A stretch of 64,000 nt of DNA, taken from Lodderomyces elongisporus (lineage: Eukaryota > Ascomycota > Pichiomycetes > Serinales > Debaryomycetaceae). The notes beneath the pieces are model-generated. The model did no database searches. It saw nothing but the letters and a program-made list of their open reading frames with translations, and had not been told where the DNA came from. The first letter of the stretch is position 1, and each line of letters begins with the position of its first letter. The DNA lies in contig NC_083673.1 in the NCBI RefSeq assembly GCF_030384665.1, positions 2,737,501-2,801,500 of the forward strand, written 5' to 3'. Made by a program: the position numbers and the translations under genes. Shown here piece after piece: positions 18,860 to 29,958 of the stretch.

Positions 18860-20401
18860 CCTTAGTTATGTCAGAGTAATCAAACAGTGAGGGGATGGGG
18901 AGAAGAGAACTGTTTATAAGGAATGGATTCCTGATTATGGGATGAGCAAAAAAAAAAAAAAGGATTGTAATCAAGACTGTAGTAAAAAATACTTAGCTAC
19001 CCTTGTGAAATGTTGAAGTAAGTATATTTAATCAGAGATATTAGAATAACGAAACGAGATGCGCGAGATGGGAGATGGGAGATGGGTGATGCGAAAATAA
19101 GAGAGAGTGTGAAGGAAAAGGCAGGAGAGAGAGAGAGAGGGGAGAAGAAAAGTAAAAATAAAGAGTAAAAAAACATTATTTTTATTACAACATCACGTGA
19201 CCATTGCCCAACTATAACATAATAGATAAGGTTGTAAGTAATTAAAGTCCAAATAATCTATTCTGTTGTAAGAACTTAAGAGTTGTTCTTTCCAGATTTT
19301 GAATTCATTTTGCAACAAGGTTTTATCAAATAACCTTTACTATGGGCCACTGAGAGAATCTCTGACAGAGAATTGGCTACTTCAAATAGGTGCTGAAGAC
19401 TGTTTTTACAATATTTTCTTAAAGAAACAAAATAATCATAATTGAGGTCTCACTACTTTTCTCATTGGCTTGAAATTGCGCTCCACTTATTTTCTCAATT
19501 GTGAAGGTAAGAACATGATTGAAAATAAATAAAAAAATAAAGGAAACAAAGTTAAAGAGAAAAAAGAAAAAAGAACAAAGAACCAGAAACAAGAACAAGA
19601 CCTTTACCAAAAACAAAAACTAGAAAAAAAAAAAAGAAAAAAAAGGGAATGATAAGCAAAAGCTATCTATGCTATTTATCAAATGTTGACCACTAGGTGA
19701 GATTAAATGAGGTGAGTTCAAAACATTATTCTCAAGTATGCTTCTCTTTTTTTAATGTTTATAGTTACCGATAGCTGGAAATGACTTCGAGCATTTAGTC
19801 CTGCATACAATTATTTTCAAAAAAAGAAAACTGTCTGTCTGTATTTGTTTCACCGTTTTTGTGTTGCTTTCAAATCTTCAATCATCGAATATAGTCAACA
19901 CCACGATTATATCCCTAGCACCACTACTAGCATCCAATTTTTCTTTGAAAAGAAGTGCAGACAATTCACACAAGACAGAATTACTTACCCCGGAGACGAC
20001 TAAACATCATTTCTTATATAGGTTTTATATTGCAACTAGATACATACACTCCACACACGCATATATCTATATCTATCTATTTACATATATATACATATAT
20101 TAATATCGATTTGGACAAAGCCCATCCCTCAGGTGTGGATTATTTCTATTTTCAAGCCACGACCATTGTCTGCTACCGCCCAACTTAGAACATTATATAT
20201 AAAAATTGATTAATAAGTGACAACATCGACTATAAAGAATCGGAGTACTGAATCTACTGTCCAGACCTTCTACGCGTTGATTGTAATCCTGAACTCGAAA
20301 AAACAAGTTTGTTTTTTTTTTTTAAAAAAAAAGGAAAAGTTCTACGTCTTTTATTACTTTTACTACTAAAACACCGTCAACAACAATAATTCAACTCATT
20401 A
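18860..20401. other. Divergent promoter region of NOP12 and DEP1
   Basis: No gene is recognised in 1542 bp. It holds GA-rich repeats (about 19060-19165), a CACGTG at about 19195-19200, a small hairpin AGAGAATCTCT near 19353-19363, microsatellite ATCT/TATA DNA at about 20062-20105, and a T12-A9 palindrome at 20312-20332, 70 bp before DEP1. An 80-codon frame at 19861-20103 has no recognisable similarity and ends in microsatellite; I treat it as chance. Confidence 0.65.
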
Positions 20402-22438
20402 ATGAATTCTGTTACGTCAACTTCAGTTGAAAACGAGGTTAAGGAAAATTTAGATAACACCCAAATTGCGGACTCAATATCACATAAAGAGTCTCCGCTC
20501 ACAGATTATGGGACATCGCCGCCTAATTTTGATCTTCAACTTCCAGATTTTACCTTGGATGGCACTGATGAAGTTCCCGCTAATTTGGAAAGGAATATAG
20601 ATGACAGTGATTCTTTGCGGGGGAATGATTTGCACAGTAGTGCAAATGATGAAAAGAATGCTGATAAGCATGTCAACCATGATGTCCAAGCGTCTTTCGA
20701 CTTTAGCAGCCCTAATAAAGAAGAAGTCAAAGAAAAAGTTAAATCGTCAGATGAGCTGGCGCCAAATTTAGTAAGCCAAACCGATACACTTCATAAGAGA
20801 GATAGTTATGAGAGTTCTGAATTAAGTGATCTTGGCGATGACCAATCTGAGGCAGAAACAGACAAGATGGATTTCTTGGATGATCGCGATGTCGAGGGGC
20901 TCCCGCAACTTACAGACCTACAAGCATTGGCACAGCTTACTAAGGAAGCCGAACTTGAATTGGATCTTGTAAATGAAAATAAGGATGATGAAAAGAATGA
21001 AGCAAATGCACAAGAAGAACGGCAAGAACAGGATGAAAAGAAAGAACAAAATGAGGATAAAGAGGAAGAAGAAGAAGAAGAAGCCAAAATAGATGAAAAG
21101 GACAAAGAGGATCAGATCAAGGTTGAGAATGCTCCCTACACAGAGGCATTCAACGGATCAAAGTTAGAGTCAGAGACAGTAACAAAAAAGAGATCGCTGA
21201 CGGAGGAGGATGAGGAAGATGAGGGAAATACTGGGATCAAAAACGATACACCATCGAATAAAAAGGCAAAGATTCTGGCCAAGAATGAAAATTACGAGGT
21301 TGATAACTTGAGGCAATCTGAAGATAACACCGGAAATGATAGAAATGGACAAGAATCATCATCATCATCGAAAGAATTGTTAATACCTGACGAGGACAAT
21401 GAAGCAGAGGATGAAGAGGATGAGGATGAGGATAACCGAGGTCAAAAAGATCAACTGGTCGAGGTAATAAAGCTGGAAGATGATGATGAAGCAGCAGAAG
21501 CAGAGAAAGCAGAGGAAGTAGAGGAAGTAAAGGAAGCGGAAAAAGCAGAAGAAGCAGAAGAAGCTGTAGAAGCAGAAAAAGCAGAAAAAGCAAAAGAAGT
21601 AGAAGCTGAAGAGGTAGAAGAGGTAGAAGAAGAAGCGGGAGAGGTAGAGGATGATGACGAAGACGAAGAAGAAGAAGAAGATGATGATGATGAAGAAGAA
21701 AAAGATTTGGGTGTTGCTAATACAGAGAGTAGAGAGGACGAAGAGGAACTCCGATTGGCTGCAATTAAGGAGCTAACGTCCATAGAAGCCTACTTTGCTG
21801 AAGTTCGTGATCAATTATACGAGAGCAAATTAAAAATTCTTGAAACTGAGTTGGATCTTTGCATACAAGGTCTGCACCCCCAACTAGAGAAAATCTACCA
21901 AAGGGTCAATGAGATCCACCAGGATTCGGTGGCGTTGATTGACTGTAACTTGAAATATAAACTACGATGTATCGATCGAGAAACAAAAGCAACACGAACA
22001 TCGATCCATCAAGATTTCCTCAAAAACCTCATGAATGTGAATCAGGGTCTAATAACAAAGACCACCACTAAATGGTATAGGATCAACAAGGAACGAAATC
22101 AACTAGATCAACTAGTCGAAAATTACAACTTTTCTGCTATACCGGAAAAAAGTACGGGAATGCTGCCACTTGAAGTGTCATCAGCTATGGATAACGGTAC
22201 ACCAAAACTAAAGAAAACATTGAAACAAAACATTATTGTTGAGTTAGTTCAGCAGAGAAACAATCTTAACGAGCAATTGGGTATTTTGAATGGCTTGGTC
22301 GAGTTTTATGGGTTTCCGTCGGCTATCAATCTGAGTATGGAAAACACGGACGAGCAAGCATCTAAGGAGTTACTACTAAGAAAAGCATCACCTGAAGAGA
22401 TAAATGAAGATTTAAAGGCAATGGGGATTTTGACATAA
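20402..22438 (+). CDS. DEP1: Dep1, Sds3-family subunit of the Rpd3L histone deacetylase complex
   Basis: The 678-residue protein carries an Sds3-like domain at about residues 450-570: AAIKELTSIEAYFAEVRDQL, then LQG-like CIQGLHPQLE, and IDRETKATRTSIHQDF with TTTKWYRINKERNQLD, all closely following S. cerevisiae Dep1. In Rpd3L, Dep1 works with Sds3 and Sin3 to hold the deacetylase at repressed promoters. The N-terminal two thirds are acidic and low complexity, including a long Lys-Ala-Glu-Glu/Glu-Val repeat at about 360-445; the known S. cerevisiae protein (about 405 residues) also has an acidic N-terminus but a shorter one. Sds3 itself is the alternative, but the NKERxxxD and IHQDF details favour Dep1. 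The ATG at 20402 is the first in frame. Confidence 0.92.
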   Translation: MNSVTSTSVENEVKENLDNTQIADSISHKESPLTDYGTSPPNFDLQLPDFTLDGTDEVPANLERNIDDSDSLRGNDLHSSANDEKNADKHVNHDVQASFDFSSPNKEEVKEKVKSSDELAPNLVSQTDTLHKRDSYESSELSDLGDDQSEAETDKMDFLDDRDVEGLPQLTDLQALAQLTKEAELELDLVNENKDDEKNEANAQEERQEQDEKKEQNEDKEEEEEEEAKIDEKDKEDQIKVENAPYTEAFNGSKLESETVTKKRSLTEEDEEDEGNTGIKNDTPSNKKAKILAKNENYEVDNLRQSEDNTGNDRNGQESSSSSKELLIPDEDNEAEDEEDEDEDNRGQKDQLVEVIKLEDDDEAAEAEKAEEVEEVKEAEKAEEAEEAVEAEKAEKAKEVEAEEVEEVEEEAGEVEDDDEDEEEEEDDDDEEEKDLGVANTESREDEEELRLAAIKELTSIEAYFAEVRDQLYESKLKILETELDLCIQGLHPQLEKIYQRVNEIHQDSVALIDCNLKYKLRCIDRETKATRTSIHQDFLKNLMNVNQGLITKTTTKWYRINKERNQLDQLVENYNFSAIPEKSTGMLPLEVSSAMDNGTPKLKKTLKQNIIVELVQQRNNLNEQLGILNGLVEFYGFPSAINLSMENTDEQASKELLLRKASPEEINEDLKAMGILT

Positions 22439-23140
22439 TGGATATTTTTCATTTTGTTTGGCTCACATTTTTGAGACTAAAACACTAAAATAATCTGATT
22501 TTCTATTTCCTGGTTAAAACAAAAGAAAAGAAAAGAAAATAAAATAAAAGAGAATAAAATAAAATAAAATAAAAGGGAAACAAATGAACGGCCCACAATC
22601 ATATATGTACAAATATATACAAACACGCACATTAAAGCTTATGTATATTCCCAAGCAAATAGCTTTATGCATGGCCCTAGACTATTGTTGCAGCCCTTGT
22701 TGCCGTTTGTAGATCGATTTGAAAAATGTGTATAAATTACTTCAATAAAAAAACAGATACTTTTTTTTTCACAATCTCGATGGCTTTAAAATTATATTAA
22801 ATTGAACCTTTATTCTAATTGCTTCCCTTACTTTTCATGTTTATTTAACCTAGGAGGAATAGAAGAAAAGAAACAATAATAAAAAAAGGAAAGGAAATAT
22901 AAATCAATGCTAAAAGGAAAGTATTCAATCAAGCATCGGGAAAGAGTAGGAAATTATCGATGCTTGTAGATGGTTGAACTAATTCTTAAAAATTTTGTAG
23001 GGTAACTGGTTGTGCGGTGTTGCAGAATGCGTGCGCTACCCGTGAGTACAAACTCTCGATAAATTCGGTCGTGAAAACCTCACAGCCACTAATTCACTTC
23101 TCCCCCATAAAGTAATAGTCAACACCTTTAAAAGTATACA
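22439..23140. other. Intergenic: DEP1 3' region and CHS5 promoter
   Basis: No gene is seen in 702 bp. AAAAT/AAAAG pentamer repeats lie at about 22519-22577. Confidence 0.7.
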
Positions 23141-25165
23141 ATGGTTGAAGTGTCTCTTACTGTCGGCAAGTTGGATGCCTCATTGGCATTGCTCTTGACC
23201 AAAGACCATCACTTGATTGAATTCCCTACGATTTTGCTCCCCAATGGAGTGAGAGCTGGTTCAATAGTGAAGATCAAATGTGACCAAGATCTCGAGAGCG
23301 AAAAAGAAGAAGCCATCAAGTTTCAAAACATCCAAGATGATATCTTTAAGACTTTTGCCACCAATGCTCCGCAGGCACCGAAGTTGCGAGTCAAGAATGT
23401 GACTCAAACGTCATGTGTTTTGGAATGGGATCAATTGCTGTTGGGCACTGCCAATTTGAAGAACTTAATCTTGTTCAAAGATGGAGTGAAGTTGGGTTCA
23501 ATTCCTCAGCCGTTGACCAATAGAACTTCTAAGCTTTCCGGATTACCAATTGATAAACTTTTTAAATTTCAGTTGCGATTGGATACAACTGCAGGCACTT
23601 TTATGAGTGAAGAGATTGAGATAAAAACCCACAAGATGACCGACCTTTCAGGTGTTACTGTATGCATTGGAGATTTAAGCCCCAATGATCCATTCTCAAG
23701 GTTGGACATAGAAGAGGCATTGGTCAATATGGGTGCCAAACATCCTTCTCAAGATCAAGTTAAAGTTGATACTACGCATTATTTGTGTACGAGGGAGAAC
23801 AAGCAAAATCCAGAGTACATCAAGGCAAATGATATGAATATTCCAATAATCAGGCCTGAGTGGTTAAAAGCATGTGAAAGAGAGAGGAGACTTGTTGGAG
23901 TTCGTGAGTTTTATGTCAAGGAGTGTGTTTTGCCTGATTTGTTTGCCAAAAATTATTGGGCAAAACCTAGTGGTGGCGCTAACGCCAATGTTGGTTCAGG
24001 TGTTAATCCAGGTGTTGATGCCACTAATCAGCAAAGCACTTCTACTAAAGCAAGTAATGAAACGGTGACACCATCAATAAACGTAGAGAATGCCGAAGGT
24101 TCACAACCAAAAGAAGCTAGAGAAGAAGAAGAAGAAGAAAAAGAAGAAAAAGAAGAAAAAGAAGAAAAAGAAAAATACAAAAAACAGGAAGAAACAGTTT
24201 CACAAACCCATCCGGAGACTGATAAGGATTTAAAAGAGGAAAATGAAACCAAGACCAATGAGGATAAACAAACAGAAGCAAAGCAAAAGCCTGAAGTCGA
24301 TATTAAGTCAGAGATTGAAGCTAATACCGAAACTGATGACAAAGTTGCCCCTGGTGCAGACTTGAAGCAAAACGAGTCAGTTGTGGATCCAACACATCTA
24401 GTATCCAACGAGAAGTTTGAAAATTCTGCAGATGGTGACAAAGAGGATAACACAACGGAGGGTGATAAAGTTGAAGTTGGTAAAGAGATTGATGACGCTT
24501 TTGACGATATTCCAGTAAACGAGATAGAGCCTACGGACGTACATATTGAGGAGCCTGAAACCGTTGTGATCAACACTGAGAGAGAAAACAGACCTCTGGT
24601 TGTCGCTGAAGCTTTTGAAGAAGAGGAGGAAAAAGAGAAAGAGAAAGAGAAAAATAAGGATGAATCGAATGCAACTTCAATTAATCCTGCTAATTCTGAA
24701 TCTGTTGATACTGAGGGGAGCTCTATTGCTACTCAAGAAGCAAAGATTGGAGAAAAGCCAATAATTTTTGAGGAAATAAGTCTCGATAATAAGGCTATAT
24801 CAGAAGACGCGCTGCTCAAAACTGAAGAAAAGACAGTGACAGAGGCTAAGAACGAAATTGACGACACAGAGAATGAAGTTCAAAAAGAAAAAGATGACAG
24901 AAAGGACTTTGAAGGTAAGGGGATGGTTGAGAGCAGTAATGGTGACGGCGAAAGTGGCAATGACGGTGACGCCGATGACGCTGATGACGTCGATGACGCT
25001 GATGACGCTGATGACGGTGACGACGATGGCGACGACGAAGCTGATGGAAAATCTACTGAAGAGGGAGCTTTAAAAGAAACTTCAACCGAACCTGAAGGAG
25101 GTAATTCCAACGATAAGACAAAAAAGAAGAACAAGAACAAAAAAAAGAAAAAAGGTAAGAAGTAG
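23141..25165 (+). CDS. CHS5: Chs5, core scaffold of the exomer complex
   Basis: The 674-residue protein has the Chs5 order: an N-terminal dimerisation segment (about 1-75), a fibronectin type III domain (about 78-165, with [11 protein letters not shown]), a BRCT domain (about 168-260, [11 protein letters not shown] to [13 protein letters not shown]), then a very long acidic, Glu/Lys-rich tail ending in a polylysine cluster. Chs5 binds Arf1 and ChAPs paralogues at the trans-Golgi to carry cargo such as chitin synthase Chs3 to the surface. The tail contains a KEEKEEKEE repeat (about 330-345) and an Asp-Ala-Asp-Asp repeat (about 605-635). Length is close to the S. cerevisiae protein (671). The ATG at 23141 is used. 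It converges on VMA7. Confidence 0.96.
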   Translation: MVEVSLTVGKLDASLALLLTKDHHLIEFPTILLPNGVRAGSIVKIKCDQDLESEKEEAIKFQNIQDDIFKTFATNAPQAPKLRVKNVTQTSCVLEWDQLLLGTANLKNLILFKDGVKLGSIPQPLTNRTSKLSGLPIDKLFKFQLRLDTTAGTFMSEEIEIKTHKMTDLSGVTVCIGDLSPNDPFSRLDIEEALVNMGAKHPSQDQVKVDTTHYLCTRENKQNPEYIKANDMNIPIIRPEWLKACERERRLVGVREFYVKECVLPDLFAKNYWAKPSGGANANVGSGVNPGVDATNQQSTSTKASNETVTPSINVENAEGSQPKEAREEEEEEKEEKEEKEEKEKYKKQEETVSQTHPETDKDLKEENETKTNEDKQTEAKQKPEVDIKSEIEANTETDDKVAPGADLKQNESVVDPTHLVSNEKFENSADGDKEDNTTEGDKVEVGKEIDDAFDDIPVNEIEPTDVHIEEPETVVINTERENRPLVVAEAFEEEEEKEKEKEKNKDESNATSINPANSESVDTEGSSIATQEAKIGEKPIIFEEISLDNKAISEDALLKTEEKTVTEAKNEIDDTENEVQKEKDDRKDFEGKGMVESSNGDGESGNDGDADDADDVDDADDADDGDDDGDDEADGKSTEEGALKETSTEPEGGNSNDKTKKKNKNKKKKKGKK

Positions 25166-25413
25166 GAAATGAGAAATAAGAAATAAGAAATATGAACAAT
25201 AATTAGAGAAAACCAAAGAAATTGAAAAGAAATTAAGAAAAGATAAGAGATTAGAAAATATAAAGTCAGTTTGAAGCTCTATATAGTGTTAAATTAAATG
25301 GTCCAAATTTCTAAAATAATTGAAATATGTTTGTTGAATTGCAAAATAATCTCTATGCAATTGTAGAACTGAAAGTTTATGATAGTTTTAATAATTTCGT
25401 TTTATAATGCCAA

Positions 25414-25788
25414 CTACTCCCCAAACAACCTCCTTACTTTCTTCAAAATTGAATCTTTCTCTGGATCGTAGGGATGGTCCTTTGATGGAATTTCCAAAAT
25501 TGCTGGAAATGCATTCGAATAACCGTCAACCTTATATCTAATCATATCGGCGATATGTTGATTAATCAATAATATTGCAATATCATTTCTTTCGCGAGTA
25601 AAAGTGTCAAACGCCTCATCAATTTCATCAATTGTTGTCTTTCCAGGTACCACGGTGAGAAAATTAGTGCCCTTTTGTCCAGGTTCGTTTGAAATTTGAC
25701 CTATACCCGCTAAAAGTAGGCCAGTCACTGTGTCTTCGTCTGCTATTGTTGCAATAAGCTTACGCTTAGCCATTGTTTCTGCACTCAT
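25414..25788 (-). CDS. VMA7: V-ATPase subunit F (Vma7)
   Basis: A 124-residue protein nearly identical in plan to yeast Vma7 (118): [21 protein letters not shown] at the N-terminus, [18 protein letters not shown] in the middle and the C-terminus [21 protein letters not shown] followed by RRLFGE. Subunit F is part of the central rotor stalk of the V1 sector that acidifies the vacuole. The open frame continues upstream without ATG; two in-frame ATGs are possible, at 25788 ([10 protein letters not shown]) and 25773 (MAKRK, 119 residues), both with A at -3. I list the first. Divergent from the YebC-family gene. Function is firm. Confidence 0.96.
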   Translation of the reverse strand: MSAETMAKRKLIATIADEDTVTGLLLAGIGQISNEPGQKGTNFLTVVPGKTTIDEIDEAFDTFTRERNDIAILLINQHIADMIRYKVDGYSNAFPAILEIPSKDHPYDPEKDSILKKVRRLFGE

Positions 25789-26250
25789 AATGCTTAATTG
25801 ATTCTGTTTCTTTTCTAAGCTTTTTTTATGAATGCGTATAGATATAAAATGGTGATGTTGATAGTGTATGTGACTGCACCAACTAGGAATAGATAGATTG
25901 TGACGCAAGAATTATTGGTAACTTTGGTGCCGCTCTTTTGGTTTATCTTTTTTATTCATTAGTTGTTGGTCTCTTTTTTTTTTCTCCCTCCCTTCGAGCT
26001 CCCCCACCTATTTCTCTCTCTCTATCTCTCTCTCTCTCTCTCTCTCATTCTTTCGATTTTTTTTTGCTCCTCTGTATCCTGTTTTTTCACTGTCTAGATC
26101 TGTCTTCAAAACGCATTAGGCTCGCGAATAAACAAGTATGTAGGATTTTTCAAATCTGGCACGGATTTGGGATACGCGGACCAAAACTATTACCAAAAAA
26201 AAAGAACAAAGAAACAATAAGACAAGAAAGGAAAAAGTTTGTCTTGCCAC
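25789..26250. other. Divergent promoter region of VMA7 and DPC29
   Basis: No gene is seen in 462 bp; a (TC)n tract lies at about 26013-26046. Open frames here are pyrimidine-repeat translations. Confidence 0.7.
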
Positions 26251-27129
26251 ATGTTTCCTATGTTTGGTCAAATTACAAAAGTAGGCGTTTTCCGCCTCAA
26301 CTATCGACTACCACTTGCTTCTTATCAAGGTCTCAGATTTGCTGGCCATTCCAAATGGTCCAACATCAGGCACGACAAGGCGAAAAACGATGCTAAAAAG
26401 TCCAAAGAAGCGACTTTAATCTCGGATAAAATTGCCAGCTGTGTACGTACTGGTGGTGTTGATGGTAATGCCAATTTGGAGTCATTGATTGAGAGGGCTA
26501 AGAAATTGAATGTGAGCAAAACGGTAATTCAAGGTGCGATTAAGCGTGGTTCAGGTAACATTGATAATTCACTGGCTAATAGTGAGGTAAGTTATGAATT
26601 TATGGGTCCCCATGGTATAGCGATGATTGTTTCTGCAGTGACTGATAATAAGGCAAGAACAGTTATGAGGGTCAAGAGCGCATTGCAATATTTTTCTGCG
26701 TCAATGAGCCCGTGCAATTATATGTTTGAAAAGAAGGGCGAGATTTTGTTCAAGCCCAAGGATATGCAAAATGTCGAAGAGTTTGACCATGTAATGGATA
26801 TGGTTATAGAATTGGGTGCTGAAGATATTGAAGAGTTTGATTTTGAAGATGAAGTTAAACCAGATGTTGTACACAAAATCTACAGGTTGATCTGTGACCC
26901 TATGGATATTCATCAGATATCCAATGAGTTGGGTGCCAAAGGTTACAAAATTCACGACAGTTCAATCCGATCCTTGGCTAATCCAGATGTTGAAGTAGAG
27001 TTTCCTGAAGCAGATTCAAAGGGGTTTTTGAAGGCCATTGATGCCTTGGACCAAACACCAGAAGTTACTGATTACTTTACAAATATCAAGGACGAACACG
27101 AAACGAGGATAAAGGAGTCATTGAATTAA
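26251..27129 (+). CDS. DPC29: YebC/TACO1-family mitochondrial translation factor (Dpc29-like)
   Basis: A 292-residue member of the YebC/PmpR family with a mitochondrial-type N-terminus (Arg/Tyr/Leu-rich, no acidic residue in the first 30) preceding the family hallmark AGHSKWSNIRHDKAKNDAKK at about residues 30-50. The segments GGVDGNANLE, NVSKTVIQGAIKRG and YEFMGPHGIAMIV follow as in bacterial YebC and human TACO1. TACO1 is needed for mitochondrial COX1 translation, and bacterial YebC proteins help ribosomes pass difficult motifs. The yeast counterpart is Dpc29 (YGR021W). The frame starts at a TTG at 26239, but the first ATG is at 26251. Family firm; exact role in this organism inferred. Confidence 0.9.
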   Translation: MFPMFGQITKVGVFRLNYRLPLASYQGLRFAGHSKWSNIRHDKAKNDAKKSKEATLISDKIASCVRTGGVDGNANLESLIERAKKLNVSKTVIQGAIKRGSGNIDNSLANSEVSYEFMGPHGIAMIVSAVTDNKARTVMRVKSALQYFSASMSPCNYMFEKKGEILFKPKDMQNVEEFDHVMDMVIELGAEDIEEFDFEDEVKPDVVHKIYRLICDPMDIHQISNELGAKGYKIHDSSIRSLANPDVEVEFPEADSKGFLKAIDALDQTPEVTDYFTNIKDEHETRIKESLN

Positions 27130-27669
27130 CAGTAGAGGAAGATAGGATTGAAGGGAATAGAAAGAGGTGGTGGTGGTGGTGATGGTATTGACGGCATTGA
27201 AAAGGAAGATTTTCACGAGACTTGAGCATCCCCTCTCCCTTTTTCATTCTCCTTCCCTTTTATAGTTATCAAGAAAAGAAAAGAAAAAGGTGGATGATAA
27301 TACAAGCAACAAAAAGATTGAAGAGACACATAGAATGAAGAGATTAAGATGAAAAGAAGGGGTTGTAAATATTCTGGAACAACATTGCATTAAAGATGAA
27401 TACATATAAAAAAAAAGAAAAAGAAAAACGATTGACTTGTAACTACAACTTTATAGAACTTGTAATAAACAAGACAATGATGCTCTTCTTTTCCAATAAA
27501 TTCTCAATTGTGTTTGTGGTGGATGTAATCGGTTTCCCTACTGCTACTGCTGTTTTTTTTGGTGTTGTTGTTGTTACTCAATTGTGGAATTTAGGAATGG
27601 ATTTCATGATTTCGTTAGCCGTATAGATTCAGTCAATTGGTCAAATTGGTACTTGTTCAGCTAATTGAC
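27130..27669. other. Convergent 3' spacer between DPC29 and the small mitochondrial protein gene
   Basis: No gene is supported in 540 bp. It contains a (GGT)n run near 27168-27182. A 76-codon frame at 27396-27626 lies here but is A-rich then GTT-rich and shows no family features. Confidence 0.65.
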
Positions 27670-27900
27670 TTATTTCTTGTTTTCTCTTTCAGCTTTGTCC
27701 AAAACTTGGTCCAATTCAGACAAGTTGGCGTTCTTCCACAATCTCAATTCCTTGTCGTATGTAAAGTGTCTGTAGGTGAAGAAGCAACCTGAAGCGATGG
27801 CAACACCAACAACAACAAACAATGGAGTCATCTCCACTGGGTAAGTGATCTTTGGCTTAACGTTTCTGGCTTGGCTCAATAAGATTCTAGATGGGTGCAT
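27670..27900 (-). CDS. Small single-pass mitochondrial protein, B12D/NDUFA4-like
   Basis: A 76-residue protein with a short basic N-terminus (MHPSRILLSQARNVKPK), one membrane segment (TPLFVVVGVAIASGCFFTYR, about residues 25-44) and a charged C-terminal helix. The pattern PLFVVVG...RHFTYDKELRLWK resembles the B12D/MLRQ family, which includes the small NDUFA4 subunit of the respiratory chain and fungal relatives. Such proteins sit in the inner mitochondrial membrane. The match rests on a short motif, so the family is probable, not certain. The ATG at 27898-27900 is preceded by a GT microsatellite in the leader. Codon use and clean termination support a real gene. Confidence 0.75.
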   Translation of the reverse strand: MHPSRILLSQARNVKPKITYPVEMTPLFVVVGVAIASGCFFTYRHFTYDKELRLWKNANLSELDQVLDKAERENKK

Positions 27901-28953
27901 TTTGTATATGTGTGTATGTGTGTGTGTGTGTGATTAAGTGTGTGATTAAGTGTGTGTGTTCTGAGTGAATAGATTCTGATGTAATAGAGGAAAAGAAAGA
28001 GGGAAAGTTGTATTCTCTGTGAAAGCTGATTTGGTGAGATCTTATTTAGTTTTGTCTAATAGTGAGCTTCTTGGGTATTAATTTTCAAAGTTGAGCTTCG
28101 TGGATTGGTATCGCTCTGTTCTTTTTTTTTCTGTTTTTTTTTTATTATTAAAGTTCTCCAAATGCGAGGAAGTGATTGAGTGAGGGTAGGTTCAAAATTG
28201 GAGAGAGTGAAAGAATAAGGGAGAGTATATGTATACGTGTGATTGCCGAGTAATTACTAATTACTGTTCTTGATCTATCTATCTATCTATATATATATAT
28301 CTATTACGGTTCAGTGAAGTGTAGCCCATCTCTCTCTTTCTCTCTCTCTTCGAAGACTCATTCACTATAGATACCCTATTTCTCTCACACTTTGTCTCTT
28401 CCACTCATTTTTCTTATACTTTCTGGAGATTTGGTTGGTTGAAACTTTCATTCATTCTAAGTTGCTTATATGCAGGTCAAAACTTTCGATTTTTTTCCTT
28501 CTTTTGCTATACGTCTCTTTCGCTACCATGTGTAGTTATGATACTGACAATACAAGTACAGCCATATACACATATCTAAATATATATATACATACATATA
28601 TGAATACTTAGAGTAAACAACAATGTGCCTATACTTTCTTTAAGTTTCCTTCTACCAAGTTTCTTCCTTATGTTTTTTTTTCTTTTTTTATTGGTTTCCG
28701 CACCTTATTTGCTACTTCCCGCAGTAATATATCATAACTCTTGTCTATTAAATATTTTGATACTCTAATTCTGTATATCTATGTCGTTAGTCATTTTAAT
28801 CTATAACTCCGTTTCTTTTTTATTTTTTAAAAAAAAAAGAAAAAGAAAAAGAAAAAAAAAGTTTTCGTTTTTAAATTTCGGTGTAAGAAGCGGGAGGTGG
28901 AAAAGGAAATGACAAGGGTGTTGTAAAAAAGGGTTTTTTCAGTCTTGCAACTA
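27901..28953. other. Intergenic: small-protein gene promoter and carrier 3' region
   Basis: No gene is seen in 1053 bp. Microsatellites: (GT)n at about 27906-27931, ATCT/TA at 28272-28300, TATACA at 28575-28602; a T6-A10 palindrome at 28823-28838 lies about 115 bp beyond the carrier gene's stop. Confidence 0.7.
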
Positions 28954-29958
28954 TCACCAACACTTAATCCAGTCCCTTATTGTATCGTAACAGAGCCAGC
29001 TCACGGCCATTGAAGGGACAATCTTATACAAATTGGCTGTCAATCCTTTGTAAGCACCAAAAAACCCCTCATGTTTGAACATTGAATATAATGCGTGGGA
29101 GACAGAACGGTATTGGAATCCCAACTCACCACCGGCCATATTGGCAACTTGGAACCTTTTTCTCAACACATCCAACGGGTATATTAATACACCACCGACA
29201 AATGAGCTAAAGGCACCGGCACCCAACTTCCATAACGGGTTACTGAAATCATGAGGTGACTGCACCATATAAGCACGAAGGTTTTCATACAATGCAAAGT
29301 TTATTGCAACATATGGTGCAACTCCCAACGTTGTTGGTATAATCCCTCGATACAATGCAAAAAACCCACCTTCATTCTTGTAGACTTCCTTGAGTGTACC
29401 CCATACAGTAGGCGGCTTGTCTAGTTTACCTCGTTTCAACTGACTCAATGAAGCTGTTTGTACAGTTATTCTCGCACGTACAAGATCCAAAGGATATGTC
29501 ACTGCCACCGAGGCTATTCCACCTAAAGACCCGGCAAACAAACGTTCAACACCAGTCAAGTTTAATTCTGATAGTTGTTTCATGCTTAACGGCTCATCCT
29601 GATGAAGTCGATATCGCAAGATCAACTCTTTGCATTTTTCAAACACAGCAAACTGGACAGCACTATAGGGAACTATTCGTATACAGTTTAAAGTATTACC
29701 TCTGAACCAACCTCGCCAGCCTTCTTCGCGGTACATTTGTGCAATAGTAGGGAACATTCCACGATAGGCATGTTGTGAACCGGGTCCTTGAAGCTGCAAC
29801 AAGATCTTGGCACGTTCAAAAGGAGAAACAACTGTACGACTAACAGCGCCAGCGATTCCACCAGCTATGAGCGATGAGTTTGAGTCCTTTTTGATAAAAG
29901 CTTTGATATCATTGTACACTTTTGATTCATGTACCATAGGTAGCTTATAATCCTCCAT
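28954..29958 (-). CDS. YPR011C: Mitochondrial carrier, YPR011C-type (APS/PAPS carrier)
   Basis: A 334-residue mitochondrial carrier with three repeats, each with the PX[D/E]XX[K/R] signature: SPFERAK in repeat 1, YPLDLVRAR in repeat 2 and YPLDVLRKR in repeat 3. The beginning, SLIAGGIAGAVSRTVVSPFER, and the segment FRGNTLNCIRIVPYSAVQF match S. cerevisiae Ypr011c, which moves adenosine 5'-phosphosulfate and PAPS across the inner mitochondrial membrane. The contact residues GN..RI of repeat 1 resemble adenine-nucleotide-type carriers (also Leu5/SLC25A42), which is the main alternative. The ATG at 29956-29958 is the first in frame. The symbol is the yeast ORF name used as the homolog label. Confidence 0.87.
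   Translation of the reverse strand: MEDYKLPMVHESKVYNDIKAFIKKDSNSSLIAGGIAGAVSRTVVSPFERAKILLQLQGPGSQHAYRGMFPTIAQMYREEGWRGWFRGNTLNCIRIVPYSAVQFAVFEKCKELILRYRLHQDEPLSMKQLSELNLTGVERLFAGSLGGIASVAVTYPLDLVRARITVQTASLSQLKRGKLDKPPTVWGTLKEVYKNEGGFFALYRGIIPTTLGVAPYVAINFALYENLRAYMVQSPHDFSNPLWKLGAGAFSSFVGGVLIYPLDVLRKRFQVANMAGGELGFQYRSVSHALYSMFKHEGFFGAYKGLTANLYKIVPSMAVSWLCYDTIRDWIKCW

Noticed and set aside
19340..19420. Small RNA gene near the AGAGAATCTCT hairpin in the NOP12-DEP1 spacer
   Set aside because: A single short hairpin followed by a T-run is not enough; no A/B box or known family feature is visible.
27396..27626. 76-codon ORF between DPC29 and the small mitochondrial protein gene
   Set aside because: Repeat-rich composition, no recognisable domain and it sits in the 3' spacer of two converging genes.
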